Shown: positions 8,417 to 17,355, numbered from the stretch's first letter. The stretch is DNA of 64,000 nucleotides from an uncultured Aquimarina sp. (GCA_947498455.1 CANMKK010000004.1:124001-188000); one strand, 5' to 3'. Made by a program: numbers and translations. Notes: generated from the letters alone by a model not told the origin.

Positions 8417-9112
8417 ATGAAAAAGCTATTGTTTTTACTTGGTATGTTGGTCACGCTCTCTTCTTGTAAAAAAATAACAACGATATATATTGCATCCAAA
8501 ATGGTGGACTGTCGGGGAGTAGGGCTTCAAAAGTGCTTATTGGTTAGAGAAAATTTAGACAAAGAATGGACTAATTTTTATGATACGATAGAGGGATTTG
8601 ATTATGAAGAAGGGTATACGTACTCATTACAAGTTGCTATTTCTAATATAGAGAACCCGCCCGCTGATGGATCTAAATTGAAATACTCGTTATTAAAAAT
8701 AATATCTAAGAAAAAAGAAGTCAACAAAAGTCAAAATAAGAAAACACAAAACGATCAAACCATAGTAGCATATGAAGCTCTTTCTCGTGGCTCTTTTATA
8801 AAAACTATGATTAGTAAAAAAGGGATAGAATTGTTTAAAGACAGAAACTTAAAGAATAAAATAATAAAAACTTGTACTGAGAAGCAATGGGATAAGGTGG
8901 TATCTTCTCTGAAAGAAGTTGATATAAAAAACATTAATAAATTAAGAGCTCCAAGTAATAAACGCCTATATGATGGAGCTGCTCATGCACAGCTTAAGAT
9001 TACTTTAGATGATAAAACGTATACTTCCAGTGGGTTTGATCATGGTAACCCTCCAGAGGAAATAAAAGCATTAGTTCTGACTATATTATCATTGACAGAA
9101 AGTGTTGAATAG
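8417..9112 (+). CDS. lipoprotein with N-terminal DUF4377-like domain
   Basis: A 231-residue protein with a lipoprotein signal (lipobox LSSC, Cys17). Residues about 22-95 match the DUF4377 pattern: a basic/hydrophobic start, VDCRGVGLQKCLLVRE with two Cys, a Trp-x-x-Phe-Tyr motif and IEGFDYEEGYTYSLQV. The C-terminal half (about 120-231), containing RLYDGAAHAQLKITLDDKTY, is a separate region I cannot assign. It lies between sufS and sufE on the same strand, but 174 bases after sufS, and sufE appears to have its own promoter. There is no evident role in Fe-S assembly. Confidence 0.75.
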   Translation: MKKLLFLLGMLVTLSSCKKITTIYIASKMVDCRGVGLQKCLLVRENLDKEWTNFYDTIEGFDYEEGYTYSLQVAISNIENPPADGSKLKYSLLKIISKKKEVNKSQNKKTQNDQTIVAYEALSRGSFIKTMISKKGIELFKDRNLKNKIIKTCTEKQWDKVVSSLKEVDIKNINKLRAPSNKRLYDGAAHAQLKITLDDKTYTSSGFDHGNPPEEIKALVLTILSLTESVE

Positions 9113-9135
9113 CTAAGATTGTTGTTGTACTTTTG
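9105..9135 (+). promoter_or_regulatory. probable promoter for sufE
   Basis: A TTG at 9105-9107 and TACTTTTG at 9128-9135 are 20 bases apart, close to the Bacteroidetes TTTG-N19-TAnnTTTG arrangement. The in-frame TTG at 9133 lies inside the -7 box, which argues that translation starts at the ATG at 9154. Confidence 0.6.
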
Positions 9136-9153
9136 TACAAAAATTGTAGGTAT

Positions 9154-9576
9154 ATGTCTATACAAAAAATTCAGGAAGAGATTGTTGATGAGTTTAGTAT
9201 GTTTGATGACTGGATGCAGCGATACGAATACATGATTGATTTAGGGAAATCACTTCCATTAATTGACGAAAAATACAAGATTGACGAAAATATTATAAAA
9301 GGTTGCCAAAGCAAAGTTTGGGTTCATGCAGAAATGAATGACGACAAAATAGAATTCACAGCAGATAGTGATGCTATTATTACCAAAGGTATTATTGCAA
9401 TTTTGATAAGAGTATTTTCAGGGCAGCACCCTCAGGATATTATAGATGCTGATACTCATTTTATTGATGAAATAGGTCTTAAAGAGCACCTTTCTCCTAC
9501 TAGAGCAAATGGATTAGTGAGTATGATTAAACAATTAAAAATGTATGCCGTTGCATACCAAACACAATTAAATTAA
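9154..9576 (+). CDS. sufE: SufE sulfur-acceptor protein
   Basis: With the ATG at 9154 the protein is 140 residues, the usual SufE length. It accepts the persulfide from SufS and passes sulfur to SufB. The active-site Cys is in IKGCQSKVWV at residue 51, the same number as in E. coli SufE. The frame could be extended 7 codons to a TTG at 9133, but that codon falls in a promoter -7 box, so the ATG is preferred. The SufT-like gene follows after 44 bases. Confidence 0.96.
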   Translation: MSIQKIQEEIVDEFSMFDDWMQRYEYMIDLGKSLPLIDEKYKIDENIIKGCQSKVWVHAEMNDDKIEFTADSDAIITKGIIAILIRVFSGQHPQDIIDADTHFIDEIGLKEHLSPTRANGLVSMIKQLKMYAVAYQTQLN

Positions 9577-9620
9577 AACTTTAGTAAGCATTGTCTAACG
9601 AAGTTTTTTAAAAAGAACCA

Positions 9621-9947
9621 ATGAGCGAGATTAATATAGACACCACAGAGCTAGGTGAAAAGATAGTAAAAGTCATAAAAACTATTTTCGACCCGGAAAT
9701 CCCAGTTGACATCTACGAATTAGGACTTATCTATGACGTATTTGTTAATGAAGATTATGATGTAAAAATCCTTATGACACTTACATCCCCTAATTGCCCT
9801 GTTGCAGAATCACTACCAGAAGAGGTTAGAGAAAAGGTAAAATCTATAGATGCAGTAAATGATGTAGAAGTAGAACTTACTTTCGAACCGACTTGGACAC
9901 AAGATCTTATGAGTGAAGAAGCTAAATTAGAACTAGGAATGCTTTAA
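9621..9947 (+). CDS. SUF-associated DUF59 (MIP18/SufT-like) Fe-S assembly protein
   Basis: A 108-residue MIP18/DUF59 family protein. The core TIFDPEIPVDIYELGLIYDV and MTLTSPNCPVAESLPEEV, with its single conserved Cys, are typical of SufT-like proteins that help mature Fe-S proteins. Length fits a single-domain member. It sits between sufE and the DUF2480 gene, with short gaps on either side (44 and 14 bases), consistent with one operon. I leave the symbol empty because the name sufT is used for several DUF59 groups. Confidence 0.92.
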   Translation: MSEINIDTTELGEKIVKVIKTIFDPEIPVDIYELGLIYDVFVNEDYDVKILMTLTSPNCPVAESLPEEVREKVKSIDAVNDVEVELTFEPTWTQDLMSEEAKLELGML

Positions 9948-9961
9948 AAAACTTCTTGGCC

Positions 9962-10471
9962 ATGGCAGAAGAAATTATCAATAGAGTAACAAATAATAAA
10001 AATCTAGTTTCCTTTGATTTAGAAGACTATTATCCAGAAGGGAAACGTATTCTGTTTGACATTAAAGATTGGCTTTATGAAGGGCTACTGCTTCGTGAAA
10101 AAGAGTTTAGGTCGCAAGTTACAGACCACGATTGGAGTCAATATAAGGATGCATACATGGCATTGACTTGCTCTACAGATGCCATTATTCCCGGTTGGGC
10201 ATATCTATTGGTTACCAGCGCTGCATCTTCTTACGCAAAAAAGGTAGTTGTGGGTTCATTAGAAAATTTAGAAACCAATCTTTATAATACTATTATTAGT
10301 AACCTTGCCACAAGTGATTACCGTGATAAGTTATTAATTATTAAAGGATGTTCTAATAAGCCAGTTCCTGAAAGTGCATATATAGAATTAATCCAGAAGT
10401 TACAGCCCGTTGCGAAGAGTATTATGTACGGAGAAGCTTGTTCTTCTGTTCCTGTTTATAAAAAGAAATAG
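9962..10471 (+). CDS. DUF2480 family protein
   Basis: A 169-residue protein starting MAEEIINRVTNN. A TTG two codons upstream keeps the frame open, but the ATG at 9962 is the natural start. Features are FDLEDYYPEGKRILFDIKDW near the N-terminus, a central GWAYLLVTSAASS and a late Cys-rich point KGCSNKPVPESAY. This family is common in Bacteroidetes and typically lies after the SUF genes, as here, so a link with Fe-S biogenesis is plausible but unproven. It is predicted to be cytoplasmic, with no signal or membrane segment. Confidence 0.85.
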   Translation: MAEEIINRVTNNKNLVSFDLEDYYPEGKRILFDIKDWLYEGLLLREKEFRSQVTDHDWSQYKDAYMALTCSTDAIIPGWAYLLVTSAASSYAKKVVVGSLENLETNLYNTIISNLATSDYRDKLLIIKGCSNKPVPESAYIELIQKLQPVAKSIMYGEACSSVPVYKKK

Positions 10472-10553
10472 TACGTTTATCCAGTAAATGTGTTTTTTGT
10501 CGAAAAACTAAGGTAATATAAACACTTTGATTCCCTTCCTATATTGTTTAACT

Positions 10554-10561
10554 TAGATTTG
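10554..10561 (+). promoter_or_regulatory. probable -7 box for the DUF3078 gene
   Basis: TAGATTTG matches TAnnTTTG and lies 73 bases before the start codon. The closest TTTG upstream (10526-10529) is 24 bases away, longer than the usual 19. A possible leader hairpin, GCCTG pairing with CAGGC, follows between it and the gene. Confidence 0.45.
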
Positions 10562-10634
10562 CAAAAAAAATTTAAGCCTGTAAAAGCAATGAATATATTC
10601 AGGCAAAAACCATAACAATTTAAACCTAATAAAG

Positions 10635-11588
10635 ATGATTAAGAAATTAGTTTTAGGAACGGCACTGTTGTTAGGAGCAACTTCATTAACAGCTCAAACA
10701 GTAGATGTAGACGAACTAAAAAAAGAACAGGCTGCAAAAAAAGACTCAATAGCTGCTATACAAGGAAGAGTAGATGCTATACAGGCTGAAATAGATGCTG
10801 TACCAGGTTGGAAAATAGGCGCTTTTGGTACTATTGGAGGTAGTATTTCTGGATTTGATAAATGGTATTCTCAGGATATTCCTAATAATGATGCAGCTAA
10901 TATTGGTATTACAGTAAATGCATATGCTAATTTATTACAGGATAAATATTTCTGGAGGAATAGTGCCAATGTAAATCTTGCTTGGGTAAAATTAAATGAT
11001 AGAGATGATCCGAGCGATGACGATGATTTTAGAGAAGCTACAGATGTATTTAATGTTACATCTCTATTTGGATATAAATTAACAAAAACATTAGCAGTAT
11101 CTACTTTAGGAGAGTACAGAACTTCTGTTCTTAGTAACTTTAATGATCCTGGATATTTAGATCTTGGTGTTGGTATGACTTGGACGCCTATTAGTAACCT
11201 TGTTGTTGTGGTTCATCCATTAAACTACAATTTTGTATTTAGTAAAGGTGCTGCCGAATATGAATCTTCTTTAGGGGCAAAAATTGTGGCAGATTACACA
11301 CGTAAATTTGGAGCTATCAATTTTAAGACAAACTTATCTGCATTCTTAAGTTATGAAGATACGGATTATTCTAACTGGACGTGGACAAATTCTTTTTCAT
11401 ATACATTATGGAAAGCAATTGGAGTAGGGTTTGATTTTGGTCTTAGAAGCAATAAACAAGAAGCTTTTAACTATGCGTTGGCTCAAGATGCTTTATTAGT
11501 ACCTCCACCTACTGATGTACGTACGTTAGAAAATACTGATAATGAATTACAGTCTTTCTGGAATTTAGGATTGAGTTATTCGTTCTAA
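10635..11588 (+). CDS. DUF3078 family outer-membrane beta-barrel-like protein
   Basis: A 317-residue exported protein. The signal peptide is residues 1-20, with a likely cut after LTAQ. Residues about 27-55 form a short charged, coiled-coil-like stretch. The rest is made of alternating strands with aromatic ends (for example NSFSYTLWKAIGVGFDFGLR) and the final residues are WNLGLSYSF, a C-terminal Phe typical of outer-membrane barrels. DUF3078 proteins often follow the SUF cluster in flavobacteria. It has its own probable promoter and a strong terminator downstream. Function is unknown. Confidence 0.85.
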   Translation: MIKKLVLGTALLLGATSLTAQTVDVDELKKEQAAKKDSIAAIQGRVDAIQAEIDAVPGWKIGAFGTIGGSISGFDKWYSQDIPNNDAANIGITVNAYANLLQDKYFWRNSANVNLAWVKLNDRDDPSDDDDFREATDVFNVTSLFGYKLTKTLAVSTLGEYRTSVLSNFNDPGYLDLGVGMTWTPISNLVVVVHPLNYNFVFSKGAAEYESSLGAKIVADYTRKFGAINFKTNLSAFLSYEDTDYSNWTWTNSFSYTLWKAIGVGFDFGLRSNKQEAFNYALAQDALLVPPPTDVRTLENTDNELQSFWNLGLSYSF

Positions 11589-11660
11589 AGTCCTAAATAA
11601 TTATGACTAGTCCCTAAAAAAAACTGTTACAGTTTTGGATTAGTTAAAAATACATTTAAG

Positions 11661-11699
11661 CACCAGAGAATTGCAATTCTCTGGTGTTTTTTCTTTTTT
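11661..11699 (+). terminator. intrinsic terminator after the DUF3078 gene
   Basis: CACCAGAGAATTG (11661-11673) is followed directly by its exact complement CAATTCTCTGGTG (11674-11686) and a T-rich run. It is a 13-bp palindrome; the innermost pairs would open to form the loop. Confidence 0.9.
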
Positions 11700-11873
11700 A
11701 CCTAAATAACAAAACGCTTGTATTTTATCTGAGTAATTTCAAAGCAAAAATGGTAGAAATGAACAGACCTAACTAAACCTATAATACGGTTTATGGATAA
11801 GAAATTCGTATAAGGAGCTTGAATTATTTTGCACTATATGCGAAAGTTTTATGCGTAAATCGTATAACTTGTT

Positions 11874-11998
11874 TATACCAGTTGTTATTTGAATTTACTG
11901 GAAAAGAAAATAAAGATTTTTTTGTTTCAATGAAGAATAAAAATTAAGGCACAAAAAAGAACATTTTATTACGGTAAATTCAAATGACAAAGGTATTA
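11874..11998. repeat. MITE-like imperfect inverted repeat in a gene-free region
   Basis: The left end (TATACCAGTTGTTATTTG, from 11874, then AATTTAC) and the right end (ending 11998) are near-complements; the 12-base core ATTTGAATTTAC is exact in both arms. The A/T-rich interiors are also roughly complementary, so the whole 125 bp could fold as one long hairpin. No ORF is inside. It lies in the stretch 11589-12350, where I see no gene; the only other structures are the terminator at 11661 and a hairpin at 12194. Confidence 0.55.
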
Positions 11999-12193
11999 GT
12001 TATATTTTGTTGTTTCTCTTAGGGAACAATATCCTGTGCCTGTTGGTTCCAGATAACTCACTAAGCTCAATGCTTTGAACAACCCGAAGCTTTAGCCTTA
12101 GATAATCTTTTTGAGTCCTCTTTACATAGTTTGTATTCGTTACCCGTTTTTTTGTATAACGCTATTTCAGGAAGAGACATTATTAAAATAGGA

Positions 12194-12230
12194 AGAGGGT
12201 GTTTGACTTTTCAAACACCCTCTTTCTTTA
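12194..12230. terminator. strong hairpin, probable terminator
   Basis: AGAGGGTGTTTGA (12194-12206) pairs perfectly with TCAAACACCCTCT (12211-12223) over a 4-base loop, with T-rich sequence on the plus-strand side (TTCTTTA). It lies about 130 bases beyond the pckA stop on the minus strand, whose 3' side is also moderately T-rich, so it may serve pckA or be bidirectional. Confidence 0.6.
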
Positions 12231-12350
12231 GCATGAACCTTTATATAAATACTCAAAATGAGTAAAATGTACTAAGATAAACAGAGTGTTTCTAATAATT
12301 TTATCAAAAAATTACTTTAAACATCCTCTTTATATTATAGTCTGGTTTAT

Positions 12351-13967
12351 TTAAAAAGCATAACGTTGAGGTCCTCCTCTTCTAATTTCTTCATTAGCGT
12401 AATCCTCAAACTTTTTAAAATTTTCTCTAAATGCATTTGTTAATTTAAATGCTGTTTTATAATACTCTTCATCATTATTCCAAGTAGTTCTTGGGCTTAG
12501 TACGCTATCTGGCACTCCAGGACACGTTCTTGGCTGCGCTACTCCAAATACTGAATGGATATGGTAATTTTCATAGTTATATAATCCTAAGTCACCATTT
12601 AATACAGCCTGAATCATAGCACGAGTGTACTTTAATTTAATACGTGTTCCAACACCATAAGGACCGCCTGTCCAACCTGTATTTACCAACCAAACGTTAA
12701 CTCCAGCTTCACTCATCTTTTGGATCAACATTTCTGCATATTTTGCAGGGTGTAATGGCATAAAGGGCGCTCCAAAACATGCTGAAAATGAAGGCTGAGG
12801 TTCTACAACTCCAGCTTCAGTTCCTGCAACTTTTGCAGTGTATCCTGACATAAAATGATAAGCTGCCTGATTGGGTGTTAATTTTGAAATTGGTGGCATT
12901 ACCCCAAAAGCGTCAGCAGTTAAAAAGAAAATATTTTTTGGATTTTTACCAATGGATGGCTCTTGTATATTTTCTATATGATGAATAGGGTAACTAACAC
13001 GTGTATTTTGCGTAATCGATGTATCTGCAAAATCTATAGCGCCATTATCATCCATAATCACATTTTCCAGAATAGCTCCTTTTTTGATAGCTCTATATAT
13101 TTCTGGTTCTTTTTCCTCAGAAAGATCAATTACCTTGGCATAACATCCTCCTTCAAAATTAAAGATCGAATGTTCTTTAGTCCAACCGTGCTCATCATCC
13201 CCAATCAATTTACGATTTGGATCCGTAGATAAGGTAGTTTTTCCAGTACCTGATAACCCAAAAAATATTGCAGTATCACCATCATTACCTACGTTGGCAG
13301 AACAATGCATTGGCAAACAATTTTTTTCTACTGGTAAAATAAAGTTTAACGCAGAAAAAATTCCTTTTTTGATTTCACCAGTATAACCAGTTCCTCCTAT
13401 TAAAGCAATTTTCTTTGAAAAGTTTAAGATAGCAAAGTTATGCTGGCGAGTACCATCTATTTCTGGATCAGCCATAAATCCTGGCGCGTTTACTACGATC
13501 CATTCTGGATCAAACCCTTTCAGTTCTTCTTGCGTGGGACGCAAAAACATGTTGTATGCAAACATATTTGACCATGGATACTCATTGATTACCCTGATAT
13601 TTAATCTATAGTCAGGATCGGCACATGCGTAACTATCTCTAACAAATATTTCTTTGCCAGAAAGATAGTCAGTTACTTTATCATATAACTTATCAAATGC
13701 CTCAGGATCAAATGGGAGGTTAATATCACCCCACCATACTTTATCTTCAGTGATTTTATCTTTCACAATAAAACGATCCATTGGAGAACGACCTGTAAAT
13801 TCACCAGTGTTAATAGCCAGTGCTCCGGATCCTGTAATTTTCCCTTGTTCTTTTTTAATTACCTCTTCCTGAAGATCATTAGGAGATAACTGGTAGCGCA
13901 TTGTAGCATTTTCAATACCGTAATTCTTTAACGAAAACGTTTTCGTAGTTGGATACAGTGATTCCAT
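12351..13967 (-). CDS. pckA: phosphoenolpyruvate carboxykinase (ATP)
   Basis: With the ATG at 13967 (MESLYPTT) the protein has 538 residues, the usual size. It converts oxaloacetate plus ATP to phosphoenolpyruvate, a gluconeogenic step in the cytoplasm. The ATP-type kinase motifs are clear: the P-loop FFGLSGTGKTTLSTDP, the metal site GDDEHGW, and the PEPCK signature LIGDDEHGWTKEHSIFNFEG region. An upstream ATG extends the frame 11 codons, but that extension runs into a TAnnTTTG box at 13998-14005, so the shorter start is preferred. It is transcribed alone. Confidence 0.97.
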   Translation of the reverse strand: MESLYPTTKTFSLKNYGIENATMRYQLSPNDLQEEVIKKEQGKITGSGALAINTGEFTGRSPMDRFIVKDKITEDKVWWGDINLPFDPEAFDKLYDKVTDYLSGKEIFVRDSYACADPDYRLNIRVINEYPWSNMFAYNMFLRPTQEELKGFDPEWIVVNAPGFMADPEIDGTRQHNFAILNFSKKIALIGGTGYTGEIKKGIFSALNFILPVEKNCLPMHCSANVGNDGDTAIFFGLSGTGKTTLSTDPNRKLIGDDEHGWTKEHSIFNFEGGCYAKVIDLSEEKEPEIYRAIKKGAILENVIMDDNGAIDFADTSITQNTRVSYPIHHIENIQEPSIGKNPKNIFFLTADAFGVMPPISKLTPNQAAYHFMSGYTAKVAGTEAGVVEPQPSFSACFGAPFMPLHPAKYAEMLIQKMSEAGVNVWLVNTGWTGGPYGVGTRIKLKYTRAMIQAVLNGDLGLYNYENYHIHSVFGVAQPRTCPGVPDSVLSPRTTWNNDEEYYKTAFKLTNAFRENFKKFEDYANEEIRRGGPQRYAF

Positions 13968-13997
13968 AAAAATATGTTGTGTTTTGTTATGTGTGTA

Positions 13998-14005
13998 CAA
14001 AATTA
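13998..14005 (-). promoter_or_regulatory. probable -7 box for pckA
   Basis: On the minus strand the sequence reads TAATTTTG, matching TAnnTTTG, 30 bases before the preferred pckA start. The -33 region is not a clear match. Confidence 0.45.
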
Positions 14006-14036
14006 TAAATAATAATTACACTAACCGACAAAAAAA

Positions 14037-14420
14037 TCACTTAATCTTTATCAGAGAGATAATGAAGAAAACCCATCCTGAAATTAAAAGTAAACCTCCC
14101 AAAGGTGTAATAAAAGCAATACTTGACAAAGAAATGCCTAAAACTTCATCAATTACTAAAAGGTAAATAGAACCGGAAAAAAGAAATATTCCTGCCAAGA
14201 ATAAATAAAAAATCTTCTTTTTTGCACTGTCTGATAATACTGACAAGTTACCTAGAATTATACAAGTAATAGCGTGATACATTTGATATCGTACCCCAGT
14301 AGTATAAGAATTAATACTATCTGCATCTACTAATTTTTGCAATCCATGTGCTCCAAAAGCTCCTAACAGAACAGCTATTAAAGCAATAACTGCCCCAGTA
14401 ATCAAAATTGTTTTATTCAT
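14037..14420 (-). CDS. DUF423 family small membrane protein
   Basis: A 127-residue protein with four hydrophobic helices (about 4-22, 47-64, 70-88, 94-120). The start GAVIALIAVLLGAFGAHGLQ and the following GVRYQMYHAI are the conserved DUF423 (YgdD-like) pattern; the function of this inner-membrane family is not known. It lies upstream of pckA on the same strand, but pckA seems to have its own promoter in the 69-base gap. The divergent saccharopine dehydrogenase-like gene lies upstream. Confidence 0.88.
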   Translation of the reverse strand: MNKTILITGAVIALIAVLLGAFGAHGLQKLVDADSINSYTTGVRYQMYHAITCIILGNLSVLSDSAKKKIFYLFLAGIFLFSGSIYLLVIDEVLGISLSSIAFITPLGGLLLISGWVFFIISLIKIK

Positions 14421-14572
14421 TTATTTCTAAAGTATATTTGACTATATTTTCTTAAAAATTATATAAAATAAACATATTATGTTCAAAAATATGATTAATC
14501 CATAAAATTTAAGCACCTATTTTTTAAGGTATTTATTACATTCGTATCAAAGTTATCAAAATAATATGAGGC

Positions 14573-15940
14573 ATGCGAAAAATACTGGTCATTGGTGCGG
14601 GTAAATCCACAGCAGTTTTAATAAAATATTTTCAGGAAAAATCTATTGCTGAAAAGTTGCATATTACTATTGGGGATATTTCTATAGAAAATGCGCAACA
14701 TTTAGCCGCGAATCATCCAACTACGAATGCAATCAAACTTGACGTTTTTGATCAATTATCTCGCGAAATAGCTATAAAAGAAGCAGATATTGTAGTGTCT
14801 ATGTTGCCTGCTAGATTTCATATTAAAGTTGCCGAAGACTGTTTAAAATTTGAAAAATGCTTGGTCACGGCTTCTTATATAAGTCCTGAAATGCAGAAAT
14901 TAAATGAAGAAGTGAAGAAGAAGGGACTGATTTTTATGAATGAAATTGGTGTGGATCCTGGAATTGATCACATGAGTGCGATGCAAGTAATTGATCGTAT
15001 TCGTAAAAAAGGAGGTAAAATTATTCTATTCGAATCATTTACAGGTGGATTAGTTGCGCCAGAGAGTGATAGTAATTTATGGAATTATAAGTTTACATGG
15101 AATCCAAGAAATGTAGTGATAGCGGGTCAAGGTGGTGCTGCCGAATTTTTACAGGAAGGAGCCTATAAATATATTCCGTATCATAAATTATTTAGAAGAA
15201 CTGAATTTTTGGAAGTTGAAGATTATGGACGTTTTGAGGCTTATGCCAACAGAAATTCTTTAAAGTATAAAAGTGTTTATGGATTGAATGATATTTTAAC
15301 CTTGTATAGAGGGACTATCAGAAGAGTTGGTTTTTCTAAAGCTTGGAATATTTTCGTTCAGTTAGGTATGACTGCCGATGATTATACTTTGATGAATTCG
15401 GAACAGATGAGTTATCGAGATTTTACGAATTCATTTCTTGCATATTCTCCATCAGACTCAGTAGAATTAAAGCTACGTCATTACTTAAAAATTGATCAGG
15501 ATGATATCATCTGGGATAAACTTCTGGAATTGGATATTTTTAACCCTAATAAGAAAATAGGTATCCCAAATGCTACTCCTGCGCAAATACTTCAGAAAAT
15601 TCTTATGGATAAATGGTCATTAGAAGAAGGTGATAAAGATATGATTGTTATGTATCATAAATTCGGATATGAACTTAATGGTGAACGGAAACAAATAGAC
15701 GCGACTATGGTTAGTATCGGTGAAGACCAAAAATATACTGCGATGGCTAGAACAGTTGGTTTACCTGTTGCTATGGCAGCATTACGTATCCTTAATGGAG
15801 AAATTACAACTACTGGAGTCCAGATACCAATTCAGGAAGAGGTGTACACACCGATTCTTAAAGAATTGGAAGAATACAGTATTATTTTTAATGAAAAAGA
15901 GCGTGAATATTTAGGGTATAACCCAGACGGAGTTAAATAA
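14573..15940 (+). CDS. saccharopine dehydrogenase-family oxidoreductase
   Basis: A 455-residue enzyme with an N-terminal NAD(P)-binding Rossmann fold (VIGAGKSTAVLIKYF, residues 6-20; ADIVVSMLPARFH around 73-85) and a C-terminal saccharopine reductase-like domain (EIGVDPGIDHMSAMQ, then FTGGLVAPESDSNLWNYK). This matches the LYS9-like saccharopine dehydrogenase/reductase group involved in lysine metabolism. Direction and exact substrate cannot be told from sequence. An Lrp/AsnC regulator gene follows 72 bases downstream on the same strand, a common pairing for amino acid enzymes. Confidence 0.9.
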   Translation: MRKILVIGAGKSTAVLIKYFQEKSIAEKLHITIGDISIENAQHLAANHPTTNAIKLDVFDQLSREIAIKEADIVVSMLPARFHIKVAEDCLKFEKCLVTASYISPEMQKLNEEVKKKGLIFMNEIGVDPGIDHMSAMQVIDRIRKKGGKIILFESFTGGLVAPESDSNLWNYKFTWNPRNVVIAGQGGAAEFLQEGAYKYIPYHKLFRRTEFLEVEDYGRFEAYANRNSLKYKSVYGLNDILTLYRGTIRRVGFSKAWNIFVQLGMTADDYTLMNSEQMSYRDFTNSFLAYSPSDSVELKLRHYLKIDQDDIIWDKLLELDIFNPNKKIGIPNATPAQILQKILMDKWSLEEGDKDMIVMYHKFGYELNGERKQIDATMVSIGEDQKYTAMARTVGLPVAMAALRILNGEITTTGVQIPIQEEVYTPILKELEEYSIIFNEKEREYLGYNPDGVK

Positions 15941-15978
15941 TAAAAGAGCTTAAAGTTTCAATAATAAACCATAAATAC

Positions 15979-15986
15979 TATTTTTG
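15979..15986 (+). promoter_or_regulatory. possible -7 box for the Lrp/AsnC gene
   Basis: TATTTTTG matches TAnnTTTG, 26 bases before the start codon of the regulator. The -33 position is weak, so this is tentative. Confidence 0.35.
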
Positions 15987-16012
15987 GTTATTATTTAGAA
16001 GTAAACATCCGT

Positions 16013-16483
16013 ATGAAAGAGCGAAATGATATTAAGAAGATTGATGGGATTGATAAGGAGATACTTCGTAATCTTATGGAAGATGCCAGAAGACCAATTT
16101 TAGAAATTGCCAGAAAAATTGGAATTTCAGGCGCTGCCATTCACCAGCGTTTACGTAAATTGGAAGCTTCAGGATTGATTGCTGGTTCTAAATTTATTAT
16201 TGACCCCAAGGTACTTGGGTATAAAACTATGGCTTTTGTAGGGGTTTATCTGGATAAAGCAGTCAGTAACCCGAAAGCAGTGAGTCAACTAGAGGAAATC
16301 CCAGAAGTAATAGAATGTCATTATACTACAGGAAATTGGTCCATTTTTATCAAAATCCTATGTAGAGATAATGAGCATTTGATGAATGTATTGAATAAAA
16401 ACATTCAAGCCATTGACGGAGTCTCACGTACTGAAACTTTTATTTCTCTAAACCAACAAATTGATAGACAGATTAAGTTATAA
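16013..16483 (+). CDS. Lrp/AsnC family transcriptional regulator
   Basis: A 156-residue regulator. The N-terminal winged HTH is at about 11-60 (DKEILRNLMEDARRPILEIA, then GISGAAIHQRLRKLEASGLI) and the C-terminal RAM/ACT-type effector domain is at about 75-150 (TMAFVGVYLDKA, VIECHYTTGNWSIFIKI). Such proteins bind DNA as multimers and sense amino acids. Its position after the saccharopine dehydrogenase-like gene suggests control of lysine or related metabolism, but this is inferred from neighbourhood only. Confidence 0.94.
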   Translation: MKERNDIKKIDGIDKEILRNLMEDARRPILEIARKIGISGAAIHQRLRKLEASGLIAGSKFIIDPKVLGYKTMAFVGVYLDKAVSNPKAVSQLEEIPEVIECHYTTGNWSIFIKILCRDNEHLMNVLNKNIQAIDGVSRTETFISLNQQIDRQIKL

Positions 16484-16514
16484 AAAAAGTTTCTGATTTC
16501 CAGAAACTTTTTTT
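16482..16514. terminator. bidirectional terminator between the Lrp gene and the zinc peptidase gene
   Basis: AAAAAAAGTTTCTG (16482-16495) and CAGAAACTTTTTTT (16501-16514) form a 14-bp stem with a 5-base loop and A/T tracts on both sides, suited to ending both converging genes. Confidence 0.85.
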
Positions 16515-16524
16515 ATACATTTTC

Positions 16525-17226
16525 TTACTCTCTTCTTCCCAAAATCTGTAACGCAAAATATAACAAGGTGGCTAATGAGCCAAGTGCAGCAACAACATAC
16601 GTTCGAGCAGCCCATTTCAAAGAATCTTTAGCACCTGCCTGCTCCTCTGAAGTAAGCATATTGGCATTTTTTAACCATACCAATGCACGTTTACTTGCAT
16701 CATATTCTACAGGTAGTGTTATAAAACTAAATAATGTACTTGTTGCATACAAAGCAAGCCCTATTAATGCAATGGTCTGACCCATTTGCATAGTAGCCAT
16801 TAGAGCGACTCCACCCATAATAACCCACATTGACATTTTGGAAGATATACTTACTACTGGTACTAATTTTGATCTCATAGTTAGCCAGGAATATGCTGTA
16901 GCATGTTGCACAGCATGTCCGCATTCATGAGCAGCAACGGCAGCGGCAGCGGCATTACGTTGATTATATACCCCTTCACTAAGGTTTACTGTTTTATTTC
17001 TTGGATTATAATGATCTGTTAGCATTCCAGGAGTAGAAACTACCTGAACATCATAAATTCCGTTATCATGAAGCATTTTTTGAGCAATCTCTGCACCGCT
17101 CATTCCGTTTTTTAAATATAATTTAGAGTAATGATTGAATTTACTCTTCAATCGAGAACTTACTAAACTACTAATTAGAGCTATTGCTCCAACAATTATA
17201 TAATAACCCATATATCCCGAAATCAT
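16525..17226 (-). CDS. zinc metallopeptidase, YugP family
   Basis: A 233-residue membrane protein of the YugP-type zinc peptidase family. The N-terminal membrane segment (about 6-22) is followed by the conserved GMSGAEIAQKMLHDNGI region. The zinc site is AAHECGHAVQHA (HExxH form HECGH), followed by three hydrophobic segments (about 123-165 and near the C-terminus). Probable membrane-bound metalloprotease with unknown substrates. It is monocistronic, converges on the Lrp gene and shares its terminator. Confidence 0.92.
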   Translation of the reverse strand: MISGYMGYYIIVGAIALISSLVSSRLKSKFNHYSKLYLKNGMSGAEIAQKMLHDNGIYDVQVVSTPGMLTDHYNPRNKTVNLSEGVYNQRNAAAAAVAAHECGHAVQHATAYSWLTMRSKLVPVVSISSKMSMWVIMGGVALMATMQMGQTIALIGLALYATSTLFSFITLPVEYDASKRALVWLKNANMLTSEEQAGAKDSLKWAARTYVVAALGSLATLLYFALQILGRRE

Positions 17227-17293
17227 AACTTTTTACTTTTTTTAAAATTAAATATAATTAGTTATTTCATAACTAAATTTACAATAATAAAAG

Positions 17294-17322
17294 CAAAAAC
17301 CTCGCCATAATGACGAGGTTTT
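17294..17322 (-). terminator. intrinsic terminator after ald
   Basis: On the minus strand AAAACCTCG and CGAGGTTTT form a stem around a short loop, followed by TTGCTTTTATT. It lies 34 bases past the ald stop codon. Confidence 0.8.
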
Positions 17323-17355
17323 CGGTTAAATGAACTTTAGTTAAAGTTAGTTGAG

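Noticed and set aside
9133..9153. TTG start extending sufE by 7 residues
   Set aside because: The TTG lies in a -7 promoter box and the ATG at 9154 gives the family length with Cys51.
13968..14000. N-terminal extension of PckA by 11 residues
   Set aside because: Not typical of the family and it reaches into the probable promoter -7 box.
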